This document shows, in pieces, positions 1 to 12,587 of a stretch of DNA of 64,000 nt. Position 1 is the first letter of the stretch. Each line of letters opens with the position of its first letter. A program made the position numbers and the translations under genes. The stretch covers positions 34,322,229 through 34,386,228 of the forward strand of contig CM049314.1 in NCBI GenBank assembly GCA_026874595.1, written 5' to 3'. The DNA comes from Sipunculus nudus. Taxonomy: Eukaryota; Annelida; Sipuncula; Golfingiida; Sipunculidae. The notes under the pieces are model-generated. The model had not been told where the DNA came from and ran no database searches. It saw only the letters and a list, made by a program, of their open reading frames with translations.

Positions 1-1
1 C

Positions 2-350
2 AGACTGGTTCCAACTCCAGTATGTATCATATGATATGAATAAACATTTCATTTGCCCAGAGAAGTTGCCAAAAGTTGGCTGTACAATTCATGAAACATT
101 TATGATTAGATTAATAGATATTGATAATTAACCAATGCCACGTACCATGGAATATCAAAGATTCAGTATATCGTATTTTCTATACATCCATCATTCAATT
201 TTTGGACAACAACTCATGTTTCAATATTTGAAAACTAGAAATAACTGAAGAAAGTAATTTTATAAGAAATCTTCACGGATAATCAACCAGGATCGCGTGA
301 ACGTCCATGACAACCGGTATGAACGTGCATACTGGAGTTGAAACCAGTCT
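2..350. mobile_element. Short inverted-repeat element (MITE-like)
   Basis: Bases 2-24 and 328-350 are inverted copies differing at one base; the ends read AGACTGGTTYCAACTCCAG inward. The roughly 350-bp size, absence of coding and long matched ends fit a non-autonomous DNA transposon. The target duplication cannot be judged because the left end meets the window edge. The superfamily is unknown. Confidence 0.7.
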
Positions 351-2169
351 AAAGCTTAGTCAGGAGTTGCAACTGGGAGTACTTAAGATGGCGTTGTACG
401 CCTGTCTCTATGCTTGGCTGAGGGCCATAATAAAGCTGGGAACAGTCTAGGTCTTTCTGAACAGAGAAAAGTACCGAAAAGTAACTGAAAAGACTCTAAA
501 AGCACTTTTTAATTAATGTTTACACTAAAATTACCAAAGAGTTGTTTCAGACTGTCAGTAAAGTTAGCAAATTGTGCTTTATTTTACCCTTTCATAGGAT
601 GATGAAAAGTGACTGAAAAGCACCATGAAATGACAAAATGAAATTTACCTGTCTAGAGATTTTTACTACCCTTTACATGAGCCAAACATATTGATAAAAT
701 GTCAAATTTTCATAACAGACCTTTGAAAATCTGTTTTTATTTTGGAAAATAGGGCAGCAACGTGGCAATAATGGAAGCACTGCAATGTTTTGAGGAGGCA
801 AGTAAAACGTCAAAATGTTTCAACGGCGTTTGTTTCAAAATTGGCCCTAAATTATTTTGACAGACCCTCACAATTGTATTGGGATGTTTCCATGTATGTG
901 ATACACTTACCGGGGCTTATTCCGATATCTGACGTCTATTACCTGAAATTACTTACTTAACCTTTTATAAAAAAAAAAATAGACAAGAAAACGTCGACCC
1001 CCACCTCACACAGGTTTTCGTTTTTGTTTATATCCACCTGTTTATAACATGTGGGGGACGCCAAAATAAATCAAGCAGATTCGACAAGGACATCTTTAGG
1101 CAGTTAGACAAACAAGAGTTTTGCAAATGGCATTTTTTTCAACTGCTGATCCTTTAACTTTCGCATATAAGCAAACAACCACGGAAGGTAACATGGTTTT
1201 TCCTGTAATTAAACATTGCCTTGCTTACCCACAGCTTGTAGATAAACAAGCTCATACAACCGTCACAGAGGCGTTTCAGAAACATTTGCTACCAGAAATT
1301 TGCTAAAAATTAACAATATCTCAAAATTGTCTTTTGTTTTTTCCTCTACTATATTTCTTTCATGTTTAAATTGAAATTTAAAATTGTTTATTGAATCAAA
1401 ATTCAAAAGAAACACGGTAACGGAAAAAGAAAAAAAAATCGGGTTTGAGACAGTGTCATGTAGTTTGATATTAGCCCATTAAAAAGTTTTTGGAATTACT
1501 GGTTACTTAAATTTCAGAACCATATAAAAATTAAAATTGTCAAAAATGTTAAAATGTCACATGAAAATGAATGTTAATTTCATAAAAAAACATATACCAT
1601 ATATAATAAGAAAGAGCTCTGTACAAGGTTTAAAATTATGTATACTTTATGGGGTCTTACATGCATTTGAAAAAGTTTTTGGGTTGATTTTAAATTTAAG
1701 GAGTTTTGCCAGGGATGTAATAAAGTGTAATAAAGAAAATTTGCTTAGTTTACTGTTCAAATGTATGAAGACATTACTTATTTCATACCCTAACGTCAAA
1801 GCAACCACTAACAACGATTCTTTTCGATAAGTCGCGACAGTCCTGAAGACCGAGGTTATGCGTCATTGTTATGTTTGGGTTACCTAAAATGGAGCCTCGT
1901 GACATATTGTTGTCACGGTTACTGCGCGTGATCATGCCCCGTTGAACCCCGTGGCGAAGAACACGAACAAAGCTGCGTGCCCTCAAGCAGATCACCAAAT
2001 TACAGGGAAATTTAGATGTTACATATGCATATAGCCTTGGATATGAAAGTTACAGTTGATCACGAAAACCCTTGTAGCACAGTTCGTTCTTGCTGCCAGG
2101 TCCAACACACGTGATTTCTTTTGCATGATGAGACACTATCTCTCTGGAAAGGGTGATCTCCAAGTCTCC
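351..2169. other. Non-coding AT-rich stretch
   Basis: No reading frame here has domain-like composition or flanking splice sites. The short open frames are AT-rich noise. No structural repeat was seen. It is the upstream flank of the candidate TATA promoter at 2170. Confidence 0.5.
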
Positions 2170-2177
2170 TATAAATA
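2108..2177 (+). promoter_or_regulatory. Candidate TATA core promoter of the tandem-RING gene
   Basis: A canonical TATAAATA lies at 2170-2177, with an E-box CACGTG at 2108-2113 upstream. About 30 bases downstream begins a segment ending in a good splice donor (G|GTAAGA after 2261). The layout fits a TATA-driven non-coding first exon. Its link to the gene starting at 5056 is inferred from strand, spacing and the lack of another plus-strand gene nearby. Confidence 0.45.
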
Positions 2178-2199
2178 GGTCCTTCCAGCACAGCAAGAA

Positions 2200-2261
2200 A
2201 GCAGACATCTTACCTCGATCTTCTGGTTTACGAACACACCGCTACTCTAGAACATATATAG
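2200..2261 (+). other. Candidate 5' non-coding exon 1 of the tandem-RING gene
   Basis: The segment contains no ATG, starts about 30 bases after the TATA box and ends at G|GTAAGA. Splicing to the acceptor at 5020/5021 would give a 5' UTR leading to the start codon at 5056 or 5062. The 5' boundary is estimated. Confidence 0.4.
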
Positions 2262-3094
2262 GTAAGACGTAGTGCAGCTCATATCGTTACATATAAATTG
2301 TCATATAACGTTGGAATGTGTTTCAGTGATTGTTTTTATAAAATAGATGTTTGTTTAGACACGTGAATCAAATATCACAAAATGATTATATCTCAACCCC
2401 ACCACCTTCATCACCCCCACGAGTGAAATTTGTGTTAACTGTCTAATAGGGATAGGCCTATACATATCAAATATTTTTCCCGGTAAAACCATAACATGTC
2501 ATTCTAGATTTCCATCCCCGGGGCACAGACTCTCTCGCCACCTAATAATGTTTGACTGCAATTAAGAAAGAAGATGGGGAATGACTCAAAGTTAGGTTCA
2601 CTCTCTAGAATCCAACGTAGATTGGCTACATCTTCCTTGTAATCGATGTGTAAGCGATCCTGATGGGAATTAACCATCTACTTTATCTACACACTCACCC
2701 ACATATATACAATAACAAAATTAAAGTATTCACATGTATGATTGACAATATGTCATTTATTATTATAAATGACCAAGTAATTAAATAGTGACAGTGACAG
2801 AATAATGATTGATAAAATAGAATCAACGTCCATCCATACAGCAACATCCCACGCCCATTTACATCATACATCATGGAAACAAGAATTATCAATTACATCC
2901 CTGGGCATTGCCAAAAAAAACAAATGGCATGCAATTTTATTTGACTGATTAAATATAATATTGATTAGAATTACATTTCTGCCAAGTGTCATATGGCAAA
3001 CATAAGAAGTGAAAAACCAAACTTATATAAATTGGGGAGGAGGAGGGGATAATGAAGCAGAAAGGCAGGAATTACCCAGCAACTGAATATTGCC

Positions 3095-3108
3095 AGGCGC
3101 ATGCGCCT
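3095..3108. promoter_or_regulatory. Perfect 14-bp palindrome with NRF1-type core
   Basis: AGGCGCATGCGCCT is self-complementary and contains GCGCATGCGC, the consensus of the conserved NRF1 factor. It lies in presumed intron 1 of the RING gene. Regulatory function is inferred from the motif alone. Confidence 0.35.
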
Positions 3109-3635
3109 CCAGAAATAATGCCTGTCATTAGATAACACAGTCTATTTTTAGTGAAACCACAAAGGCCAAGAAAATCAAATATTGCTAAGTTTCAGGCCAA
3201 GAAAATCAAGTTGAACGTTAAGGTTCTTTCCATTGTAAAAGAAACAGTGTCCCATATAACTTTTAATTTTAACACATTACATATTAATGTTGTCAAACTA
3301 CAGTGCTGTGAGTTGTGGATAAAACCCATTATGCCCACCCTGAACATGAAGAACATTTAGTGTAGATCCAAATATGTTAAGCTCATCTGATCAAGTAGAT
3401 AAATTGACATTTTACAACCAGTCCCGGTGGTCGAGTGGTTAGCGGGTTTGATTATTAGGTCGATGCACTGATAGGTTATATTTACTAAAATATAGTGAAT
3501 CTTCTTAGCTTTCAGAAATGTATACTTTAAGGGCTCCCAAGGCATTAGATTGTTCAATGCAACGGAAAAACCGAAACAAAGACAGGTCATACGGGGGGGG
3601 GGGGGGGCAGTCCTGCATGCTACCTTAAAATAAAA

Positions 3636-3735
3636 AGAGAGGATTTAACGGATAACCTTAAAAGAGAATTTAACGGATAACCTAAAAAGAGAATTTAACG
3701 GATACCCTAAAAAAGAGAAATTAACAGATAACCTG
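3636..3735. repeat. 25-bp tandem repeat, four units
   Basis: The unit resembles AGAGAATTTAACGGATAACC. The phrase AACGGATA or AACAGATA recurs at about 3647, 3672, 3697 and 3723, spacing 25, 25 and 26. A G14 homopolymer lies just upstream. Confidence 0.85.
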
Positions 3736-5033
3736 CTTTCCGATAACCCGCTTGCCCCAGCGCAATGGGGACGTGGTTGGACATGTAACTAAGGGGTCAA
3801 AAAGGCTGTCGGGCTCCCTTGGTAGAACCAATGGGTATATAAACCACTGTTGGCTGACCTAGTATAACACCAGAGATGTTTCAAGTATACAAAACGTCAC
3901 ATAGGAAGGCATCAGACTGGGTTTATCCCTCAAGGGTGTCCGGATATGGCTTTATTTAAGCATAGATTAGACGCATTAAAATACCTCCACCAAAATATTA
4001 AATATAAAAAAAAATACAGCATAAATATAACTTTATCCGAATTTTTATAATGACAAATGACGGACGTTCTTTTTTGCTCAATGTTCATATTTTCCTTGTG
4101 GACTCTCTTGCCCATTTAATATCGATGTTAAATAAGCGATTACTGCATCTATATGCTGGTAATTTTTATATGAGTTTTTGTTCCGGTAGCCACACCTGCC
4201 ACAAGTGTAGTCTATAGCCAACACTGGTGTTGATTTATCTAATATGTATATATCTGATATATCCAGCGCCTGTGTATTATCAAATGACCAATTATATCAA
4301 ATTCTAAATATTTTATTTTTCCAAGACAATTGTCATTTCAAAACAATTGTCTCTCACACATGTAGCCATATTTTATGCACGTTATGATAACCCCACATAT
4401 GCACCAGTCCTAATATGTTACTCGCCCCATAAACTAATAAAGATAAGAAATTTAACACCAACACAAAAAAAATGGTTTCCTATGTCCTGGCAGACTTGTT
4501 TACCTGTGAACCCCTCCCCTTCTTTGATCCTATATTCTGTGTTACCTAGAGTACTTGTTTAACATACGGCAACATTTTGGCAGTGTTGTTTCCTGTTATC
4601 TCTCAGTGACACAGGGTATGTTCTAAAAGAAATTTGTATCTGCACAAACTTGTTATCAAGCGATCCCCGTCAGCATAAAATGAGGCCTATATATAGGACC
4701 ACTTATAGGACGGGCTTAAACCGGAGCTAAATACATGCACGGTGTACAGCCTTGATATGAATGATCATAAGTGAACAATAAAGTGGTTTTCAGTCTGTGA
4801 GAAGAAACTTTTAATTTAACTATACAATTACAGAATCACAACTGCATATACTTCATTTACATATGCACAAATATTGGTCATTTTCACGTTGAAATATACC
4901 CTGCACGGACAGATGAAATGTATTGTTTCTGAGATAAGAATGCTTTAGTTATCATTGCCTACTCCTGCTTCAAATATTTCTGATTTTATACTATGATTAA
5001 ACCTCCCCTTTACTTTACAGATATACTTTGCGC

Positions 5034-5051
5034 ATGCGTGACCTCAGATGA
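5034..5051 (+). promoter_or_regulatory. Five-codon upstream ORF
   Basis: ATG at 5034 reads MRDLR and stops at TGA 5049-5051, four bases before the main ATG at 5056 and in a different frame. If the transcript includes the exon starting at 5021, this minimal uORF would precede the main start. The ATG context is weak. Confidence 0.35.
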
Positions 5052-5055
5052 CCAA

Positions 5056-8000
5056 ATGATCATGGCGCTAAGTGAACTAGAAGGAATCGTTCTAGGTATG
5101 TTTCGTCTCATTAGTTTTACGGTACCGTCCATGGCAAAAACTTCCTCGTTTAACACAAGTGCAGAGTTATTTAAAAACCATAGACACATGAATTATACTA
5201 CGCTCTTTACACAGCGCTTTACCTATAGGGCTACTGCCTATATCGTAAGGCGCTGTTTGTTATGACCTCGTATCCTGAATTGCAACACTAGAGGGGAGCA
5301 CTGTATTTTTGTCCAATCAGATGAGACCTTGTGCTGGAAGACAAAGCCAAGCGAGGAATACACGGAGCCAATCATATTCATTTCTTTTTGAGTGACAGCT
5401 CATCCCCCAGCGTAACCGTCTGAACAGGCCACAGGCTCAGAGAGAATTGCCCCTGACGTGGTTTGCTTAGGGCCTTGGGCTCATTGGATGCTCGGCCGGT
5501 AAGCTGTAATTTAAACGAAACGTAACAAAAAGCCTGCGTGCACACCTCGCTGGCTGGTTTCAGTTCTGCAGACAACAGTTACATGGCTACGCTAACACAG
5601 TCATACTGTCATAATCGAAGCGGTCGATGATGCGAGAATGCATAGGGAGCAATTTAAATTCGACCGGAAATTCATCAAGCGGCGTTTGAAACGCAGCAAT
5701 GGGCGGAGCCAGGATGCCTGTCGAGTGTTTGTTTATTGGCATCTGATTGGCTGCTTGTCACATCATACGCACGTTTATTTCAGTGGACAACGAACCGCCA
5801 TCTGGTGTCTAAATATATCATAAACGGTCAAAGCTGGCAGCGTGAAAATCAGTTGCTTCTTTAGAAGCGGAAGATTTTTGCTGCCTCGGGAGCGTAGAAT
5901 TATACTAGAGCAGTAAATCTTCACCTAACGACCGCCTAAGTTGATCGACCACCTCAAAATAACCACTTGATCATGGTCCTGATTCTTTCCTGATCTTTAT
6001 AAAAGACCTCGCTTAGACGATCACCTCAAAAATCCGATAACTTTATCGAGGTCTCGTTGGTGGTAGTTAATTCGAGATTTACTGTATATCATTTCAAACC
6101 CGGTGCCTTGTTTTTAACTTTTAATCTTCTCTCCTTTTTTTCAGGTTTGTCCTTGGCTGGCTTTCTCTTCCTCAGTTGCTCGCTCTTTTTATGCTTACGT
6201 TTTATGTAAGTATTTTTATCAGTTATAAGTAATAATTTAGTAAAAATCAATAGTTTTCATGCTAACGTTGAATTTTTATTGTGTAGTGAGGTAAAATGGT
6301 TAGGTAAATCATTCAGCGTATGTAACTGACGAGTAAGCTAAGAAGAGTTTCAGTACCTCGCGTATTTTCAAACCTCAATATAGCATCTATATTATCCATT
6401 TTGTCTGCGTCAACTTGTTTGTATATCTGTGTATTCTATTTTTTTTTTCCTTTCTCAGTAATGGCCCTAATTATGTTGTTATATGTTCGTGTCCGTTTTG
6501 TCAACGATTAAAAATATTAAAATATAGTATGCACACTATATGCAAATATTTCTTGCCATACGCGCCATAGGAATCAATGAAAGTAGATCGGCCTCACAGA
6601 GCGCATACTTATGCCACAATCTACAGAACTCTCCCCCTGTCGACTTGAGACTCGACTTGCCTCCCCCCCCCCCCCCCCCCAATTTTTTTTATCGTAAAGT
6701 TTTCTGTCAGCCCCTGGCCTGGATCCCCGTCCAGATCCTTCATATCCTTTCACCTACTCATAATAATTCTTTGCAGTTCAATGAAACGTTTTCCGATATT
6801 ACAATAAAGCAAAAAAAAAACTTGATATACCGCTAGGATTTTTAAGAATCCTTTATCATTATTTCCAAAGAATTCCCACTGAAAGCTTGATAAAAGGAAC
6901 AGGTTTTACATACACAGACTTAGGACTCGTCGCCGCCCAGCGTCCCCTCAAGCGTTCCAATCGACAACTACCGAACGTAAATCTAGAATAAAGAAACGCG
7001 ACACACTCAAGAGGCACATGGAGGAGACGTTTATTGCCGGACTTGCCGAAAAACAAGCTCAGGAGAGTGGGTAAGGGTGCAGTATCTGTATCTATTAAAT
7101 CTGGAGAAAAAATGTTGGGAAAACCTATTTTGGCATTCCTTTGCTGGGAGTTTTGTACATGTGGCTTGAAAAGAGTTAAAGTTGTTTTCGGTATTTTTCT
7201 TGGCAAGTTTGCAAATTCCACCTAAAATGTAAATAAACAAATTAAACAAATCGCCCGCTCTATATTTTACGTTTTCTGGCAGTCTAAGTAAAAAACTAAG
7301 GAAGTTTAAAACTGGTGAGAAGACAACATCCACAGAGTTAAGCAATCAATAGACAAATTTAGAAGAAGAAAAAAAAGTCGATTAGGTGTAAGACAAATCG
7401 CTTCAGGGACTCGTTAATGCACAGTGCAGTGTGTTTGTTATATCGAATTGATTAATATTTATTTTCTTGTCGTTAACCTGGTGCTTATTTACACAATGTA
7501 ATTTTTCTTCTTTGTGCCACATATCCTTTGCTTGACACCAGTAATTACTAATTGGTTGTACGTGTTATTTTATCTTATTTAAAAAACAGCTATCTCATGA
7601 AGCAGATTGAATGACAACTTTCCAATTTCCATGATTTCAGAAATCCAGCCTGGAAAATCAAGAATGGGCTTCGGCGGGCAGGCCGCTGTTCAATATGTCT
7701 CGAAAGATACAAAGGCGATCCACACGAGATATTCTTAGGTTTTCTCAAGAAATGTGGTCATTATTATCATTTCGAGTGTATTTGGGCGTGGTTAGAACGC
7801 AATAGATCATGTCCATTCTGCCGAGAGAAAGTCCGCTTGAAAGAAGAGGATATTCAAGGGTTGTCGCTGCATTCGTTCCTTGCTGGGGATGTCACAGTCA
7901 GTGCCGGCGGAAAGGACATGACCTGCATTATGATGGGAGAAGATAACATTTCTTTCATGTCCAGTCTAAGTTCTCGCATGACTTTCCGCGAAGCGCTGAG

Positions 8001-8397
8001 CAGGCGCAGTTCTCGTGCAAACCTTCTTGATCACGTGGACGCTGACGACCATTCGCATCATACGGAGATCTCAAACGGTCCCGCGCAGTTACCTAGTGAG
8101 GTGCAACAAAACGCGGAGTCCTTCGCAGAACTGCAGTGCCATGTTTGTAAAAACAATTTCAGTGAGGCTACAGATGTGATCATAGTTGGCTTTGGGCCAT
8201 GTTGTCGCCATTTTTATCATTACGGATGCATGTCTTCAAGTGTCACTGATGACAGATGTTGTGAGTTGTTTTCTGGTGAATGTGATTTTTATGCTCTTTA
8301 TAGAAATGGATATCAACCAGTTTTGCGAGAAGAGGAGGTCATGAGTGCAGGCCCACCCGATGACCCCAATCACCTCCAGAGTGTACAAGTATCATGA
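5056..8397 (+). CDS. Membrane-anchored tandem RING-H2 protein (putative E3 ubiquitin ligase)
   Basis: Assembled from exons 5056-5095, 6145-6205 and 7641-8397 (858 nt, 285 aa). The phases agree (1, 2), and the splice sites are strong: CTAG|GTATGT, TTTTTTTCAG|, TTTTAT|GTAAGTAT, GATTTCAG|. Residues 10-31 form one hydrophobic helix spread over exons 2 and 3, followed by basic residues, so a single-pass anchor with cytosolic C-terminus is expected. A RING-H2 follows with ligands C50, C53, C72, H74, H77, C80, C91 and C94, plus the tryptophan and proline usual for E2 contact. A second module (C200, C203, C222, H224, H227, C230, C241) keeps exactly the same spacing but has Phe where the eighth ligand should be. 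The start may be 5056 or 5062; the latter has the better context (-3 A, +4 G). No orthologue is recognised. E3 activity is inferred from the first RING only. Confidence 0.72.
5911..6084. mobile_element. 174-bp MITE, CAGTAAA ends (copy 1)
   Basis: The left end CAGTAAATCTTCACC and the right end (reverse complement CAGTAAATCTCGAATTAAC) form inverted termini, with TA on the right flank. It resembles the copy at 31438-31617 throughout. CAGT ends and a TA target suggest a Tc1/mariner/pogo-type non-autonomous element. It lies in intron 2 of the RING gene. Confidence 0.75.
6206..7640 (+). other. Intron 3 of the tandem-RING gene
   Basis: Runs from donor GTAAGTAT to acceptor gatttcag. It contains a C20 tract at about 6661-6680. 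The overlapping open frames at 6859-7345 on both strands are not supported by composition or splice sites. Confidence 0.6.
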
Positions 8398-11300
8398 ATT
8401 AAAATAATCTCAGTCCTACAAAATAACAGTCAATGGTGTATATCCAAGAAAGAGATTTTACTCTATATGTAATATGGACGTGGGGATGAAAGGGGAATCG
8501 GGTACTCACGTACTCCAGTTATGGTAATTATGGACCGTAAACGACTACTCCAGTCTTCCATTACGAATCGAGTAGTCGTGTGGAAATACATTTAAATTTA
8601 CGAAATACTGTAAAATTACAGGCAGTATCATACGTTTATTCACTCAGCACGCTTTTACGCCGAAATCGAGCTACTGCGCATGGTAATTGTAAATTACAAT
8701 AACAAAGTCTATGGAGCAAATATAGAGGGTGCATTAACAACCTTAATTCCAAATAAAACGATTATAAAGAATATTATTGTATTTTTTGTTTGAAATTTCG
8801 TGAAACCCGGGGATCTAAATTTCGGCGAGACATCGGCAACGTGTCGGTGTAAATTTACGCAAATACAACGTGGAATCCGGTTTAAACAGTTGGTCTCGGG
8901 CCAATTCGAATTCGGCCGAGGAGTTCTGAGTGGTCCGGTTCCATGTTTTCCGCCATGCTTGATGTATACAGTGCTTGTTTAAAGACCGCTGAAGTAGCGT
9001 GCCGGGTGAACAAGCAATTGAGGTGACCTACCATCTGTCTCAATAGATCTTGACCCTGTGTGGTGGTTGAATTGTTATATTAAGCTGGAACCACTATCAA
9101 CGAGTTGACATAACAAACTGTGTCTTAAATTTCTTAGGTGCTACAAACTGTCTATTTAAATTCTTAGGCGTCAAAAACTATAGACTGTGCCGGTATTACT
9201 TGTGTTTATCTTTGTTAATAAATTGTAAATAAACATTTCATTTGGTATTTTAGTATGTGTTTCATTTTAAAATACAACGACACATTTTAAGTAATTATTC
9301 AACATTCCCTGAGGTATTATACAGCTTTAAAAAATAAAAAAATCAAGGATTATGGTACCTTAATGTCAAAACAACCCCTGACTCAATCGTTTGATCCTTT
9401 AGTTTACCAACGTAACATGTGAGTTATATTTATCTATTTAACTACATTATACGAGGTCACACGAAAATACATGCACTGCATATACATAAAATATATGCTT
9501 AACAGTTCTGATGTTTGCTTTTTAGGTAAAGTGAAATTGTGAGTACCAACAAGATGAGAAATGCTCATCAAGTCATCTAATTTTCAAAGAGAACCCTGAA
9601 AGGCCGACCAGTTGGACGACTAAATAATTAAAATAACTAAATAGAATTAAAATTAAAAGAATAATATAAAAGATGGAAGAAAATGCATAATATGTAGAGG
9701 CTTTGAATTAGGTTTCAACCATATGAAAAATATAATTGGTACAGAATAAAATGCGCCTCCCTTTCTCTGCATTGCTCTCCAGTAATTTAATTAAGGACCG
9801 CCCCGAAGTAACTGAGATTCTTTCAGCCAGCACCCGCCCCGCAAAATTTTCTTTCAGCCCGCACCCGCCCCGCCCCACATTTTTCATGTTTCCGGCTCGC
9901 AGTCCAGCCCGCAAAATAAAAGGTTTATATATCAAGGATATTTTACAGCATAAATATCATCCACGCTTATTATCAATATATATGGAATGTTTGATGGTTA
10001 GAATGAAAAATTAATTTTAATACGTTTTTGCAATCATTCAAACCATAATTCATGAAATATTTAAAGACATGTTTGATTGGTTAAATGGATTTAATATATA
10101 GATAATAATTTAACACACCTTAAATATGTTTACATAATTTACAGGAAAATAAATAAACCCTTTGCTTATTGTGTCTGTTTCTACTTAACTTAAAAAAAGA
10201 AAAGACAAAAATTATATCTTCAAAGTATGTACACCCGAAGTTACCCTTTGGTTTAGTATTGGCTATTCAAAAGCAATCAGACTACTGTGATGTGTTGCTG
10301 GTTAAAATCTTTTCAGTCATAATCTGCTAATTAGCTGAAACTGAGACTAATCAGGTCAAGGGAGAAAAGGGGTACTCTGACTGATGTGGCTTAAGGTTCA
10401 GGATGTTCATTGAGATAGACATGACCAGAGCGGTGTATCTTCTAGCAGTCATCACCACATTATGCAGTGCCCAAACAGGGATTTGACCAGCCAGTGGTTA
10501 ATGTCAGTAACAATTAGACAGCACATGGAGTGAAAATTAGATAAGGAGTCCACCTTAGGCTTTGTGGAGCCCCAGGTCAATTGAGTCATCTACAGAGCCA
10601 CACAATGTCTATTACAAGATCAAAGGTAGTCAAGCCCTTGCTTCACTCCCAGCCATATTATGTAATATGGAGACCTGTCACAAGTAAAGGGTTACAGATC
10701 ATATACAACATCAGGCCAGGTAACTTTATACAAAGTTATGACCAGCTTCCATTGCAAGGATAATTGTTTTAAATCTAGATTTCAGATTAATGATGCATTA
10801 TCTATTTTGTATATAACAAATTGACGTTATACCTAGAAAAGACACATTTGCATAGTGTTGTTAGAACTGTCAGTCAGTGTAAGGGGTTAACAGGAATTAA
10901 AATTTATTCAAATTTATCTTTTCATATTACTATTTTTACAACACCTGAAAACATATTATACAACAATATAATTGTCTTCAAATGATAGTTTTTTAAAGAA
11001 TAATTTTATGTTTATGTTCCATGAACTGCCAGATCATCGACCCGCACCCCGCCCCGCCCCGTCCCACATCATCGAAGAATATTCAAAATGTTCAGTCACT
11101 TGTGCACGAATGAACCTGGGAATATGGGCCGAATAAATGAATGCCCACATAAAGGAAGCTTGTATTCCTTGGAATGCAGATTTCTATGTAAAAACTCCTT
11201 CGATTACCGACAGCGCGGAGTTATTTAAAAACATTAGACACTTAAAATATACATCATGTCAAACCTGTGACTTGTTGTAAAGTTTTAAGAAAATCAACTA

Positions 11301-11509
11301 TTTTAAGATCTAAGCACAGAGGTAAAACAAAATTTAAAATTTCAATTTTAATCTGACTTTTTTGAGATGTTACTATGCAGTAGCTTTTGAGATGTTACTA
11401 TATGCAGTAGCCCCCCCCCCCCCCCCCCCAAAAAAAAAAATGGACATGCCCTAACCGGACGCAAAAATAGTACACAGTGTTATTATTATTAAGCTTACAT
11501 ATAAAATGG
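8398..11509. other. 3' flank of the RING gene and intergenic repeats
   Basis: A candidate AATAAA lies at 8752-8757. GC-rich blocks of the type CCGCACCCGCCCCGC occur at about 9828-9880 and 11038-11062, standing out from AT-rich surroundings and likely fragments of one interspersed family. A segment at about 11085-11185 resembles the inverse of 33800-33900. No gene was seen. Confidence 0.5.
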
Positions 11510-11664
11510 CAGGAGCGGATCTAGAGGGGGGGGGGGGGGTTTGCTTTTTTACCAATTTTTGCGGCATGGACCCCCCTTTTCAAGACTTGTGGAACTTTTT
11601 TCCAGGTTTTGTCAAGTCCTCCTGGGTGAGACCCCCCTTTTCTTAAATCCTGGATCCGCCCCTG
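11510..11664. mobile_element. 155-bp MITE with CAGGAGCGGATC ends
   Basis: The left end CAGGAGCGGATCTAGAGG pairs with the right end, which reads CAGGGGCGGATCCAGGATTT inward. The direct repeat AATGG (11505-11509 and 11665-11669) is a clean 5-bp target duplication. Relatives end at 13925, about 15257 and about 54934. Confidence 0.85.
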
Positions 11665-12587
11665 AATGGAGACAAATAATTTCATCGATATATTTTCGTT
11701 AGAAAGACCATTGCATGCATCAGGTTTTAACCGCTATGGGGTTTAATTTAAGTTTGAAATAACTTTACGAGTGGTTTTGCAAGGGACGCTAACTCTGAAA
11801 GCCTGAGCTGCCTTATCTAGTATCCTGATAAAAGTGCTAGCACTGATAATAGACTGATGTTTTTGCTCGAATCTAGAATTTGCTATTCTCGTTTCAATCA
11901 TATTTTAAACACTTCTCGTTCGTGATTATTCTTTAAGGTCTCTTCTTGGCAGCCTATCCTGCAATATCCAGTACCTCCTTTCTATTTTAAGGTCAGTTCG
12001 TTTTCGTCTGTTTATAACGTTCCATTTTAGGTCAATCCCCGACAATTAAGCTTGTTTTTGCTTTAAAACCTAATCTTCTCTCTATTTTCAGCGGCTTTTG
12101 CTGTTTTTCTATATTGTTACTCCTATATTGCCAATAATTTCCTATAAAAAATGTCTTTCATAATTTCCTTTATTTTCCAGCATTAAGACTAAAATCTCCT
12201 ATATTTTTCAACGTTCAATCGTATTTTTAATATTTATCTGTTATAACTGAATATTTCTATGTTATATCAACCTAACATCTCTGAAAGCAATTGCAAGCAG
12301 CTGTTTTTTTTTTATAGCACTGTCAACGTATGTGATACAGCATACTCCGTATACGTGCTTATACGGGCTGTCTACAACATAGAAATTTCGCAAAATGAAC
12401 TCGCGTGGCACGTGAGATTCTGCACAAACTTTCGAAGCAAACAGGCCGTAGGACCAACTATGCCGACTGTGCATGGCCAAAACTTTTCCTCTACGTCTGC
12501 GACCTCCACGGCCTACATGCCAACCAAAATTAACAGAGACGTACCCAGGGGCGTAGCCAGGATTGAGGGAGGGGAGGGGGCCATGAT

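Larger units (their letters stand above)
2262..5020 (+). other. Presumed intron 1 of the tandem-RING gene
   Basis: No coding evidence. It holds a 14-bp palindrome at 3095-3108, a tRNA-like head at about 3421, a G14 tract at 3594-3607 and a 25-bp tandem repeat at 3636-3735. It ends in a pyrimidine-rich acceptor (tttacag) at 5020. Confidence 0.4.

Noticed and set aside
3420-3460. tRNA-like sequence CCCGGTGGTCGAGTGGTTAGCG
   Set aside because: It resembles a tRNA 5' half with an A box, but there is no B box (GGTTCRANTCC) or 3' half downstream. It is probably a SINE or tRNA fragment.
7031-7345. Overlapping open frames of 63-120 codons
   Set aside because: They overlap on both strands, show no domain or codon bias, and fall inside the intron between two well-supported RING-gene exons.
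7631-7640. ATG at 7631 as the start of the RING protein
   Set aside because: It is out of frame with the RING and falls in the acceptor sequence gatttcag. The upstream exons give a consistent start instead.
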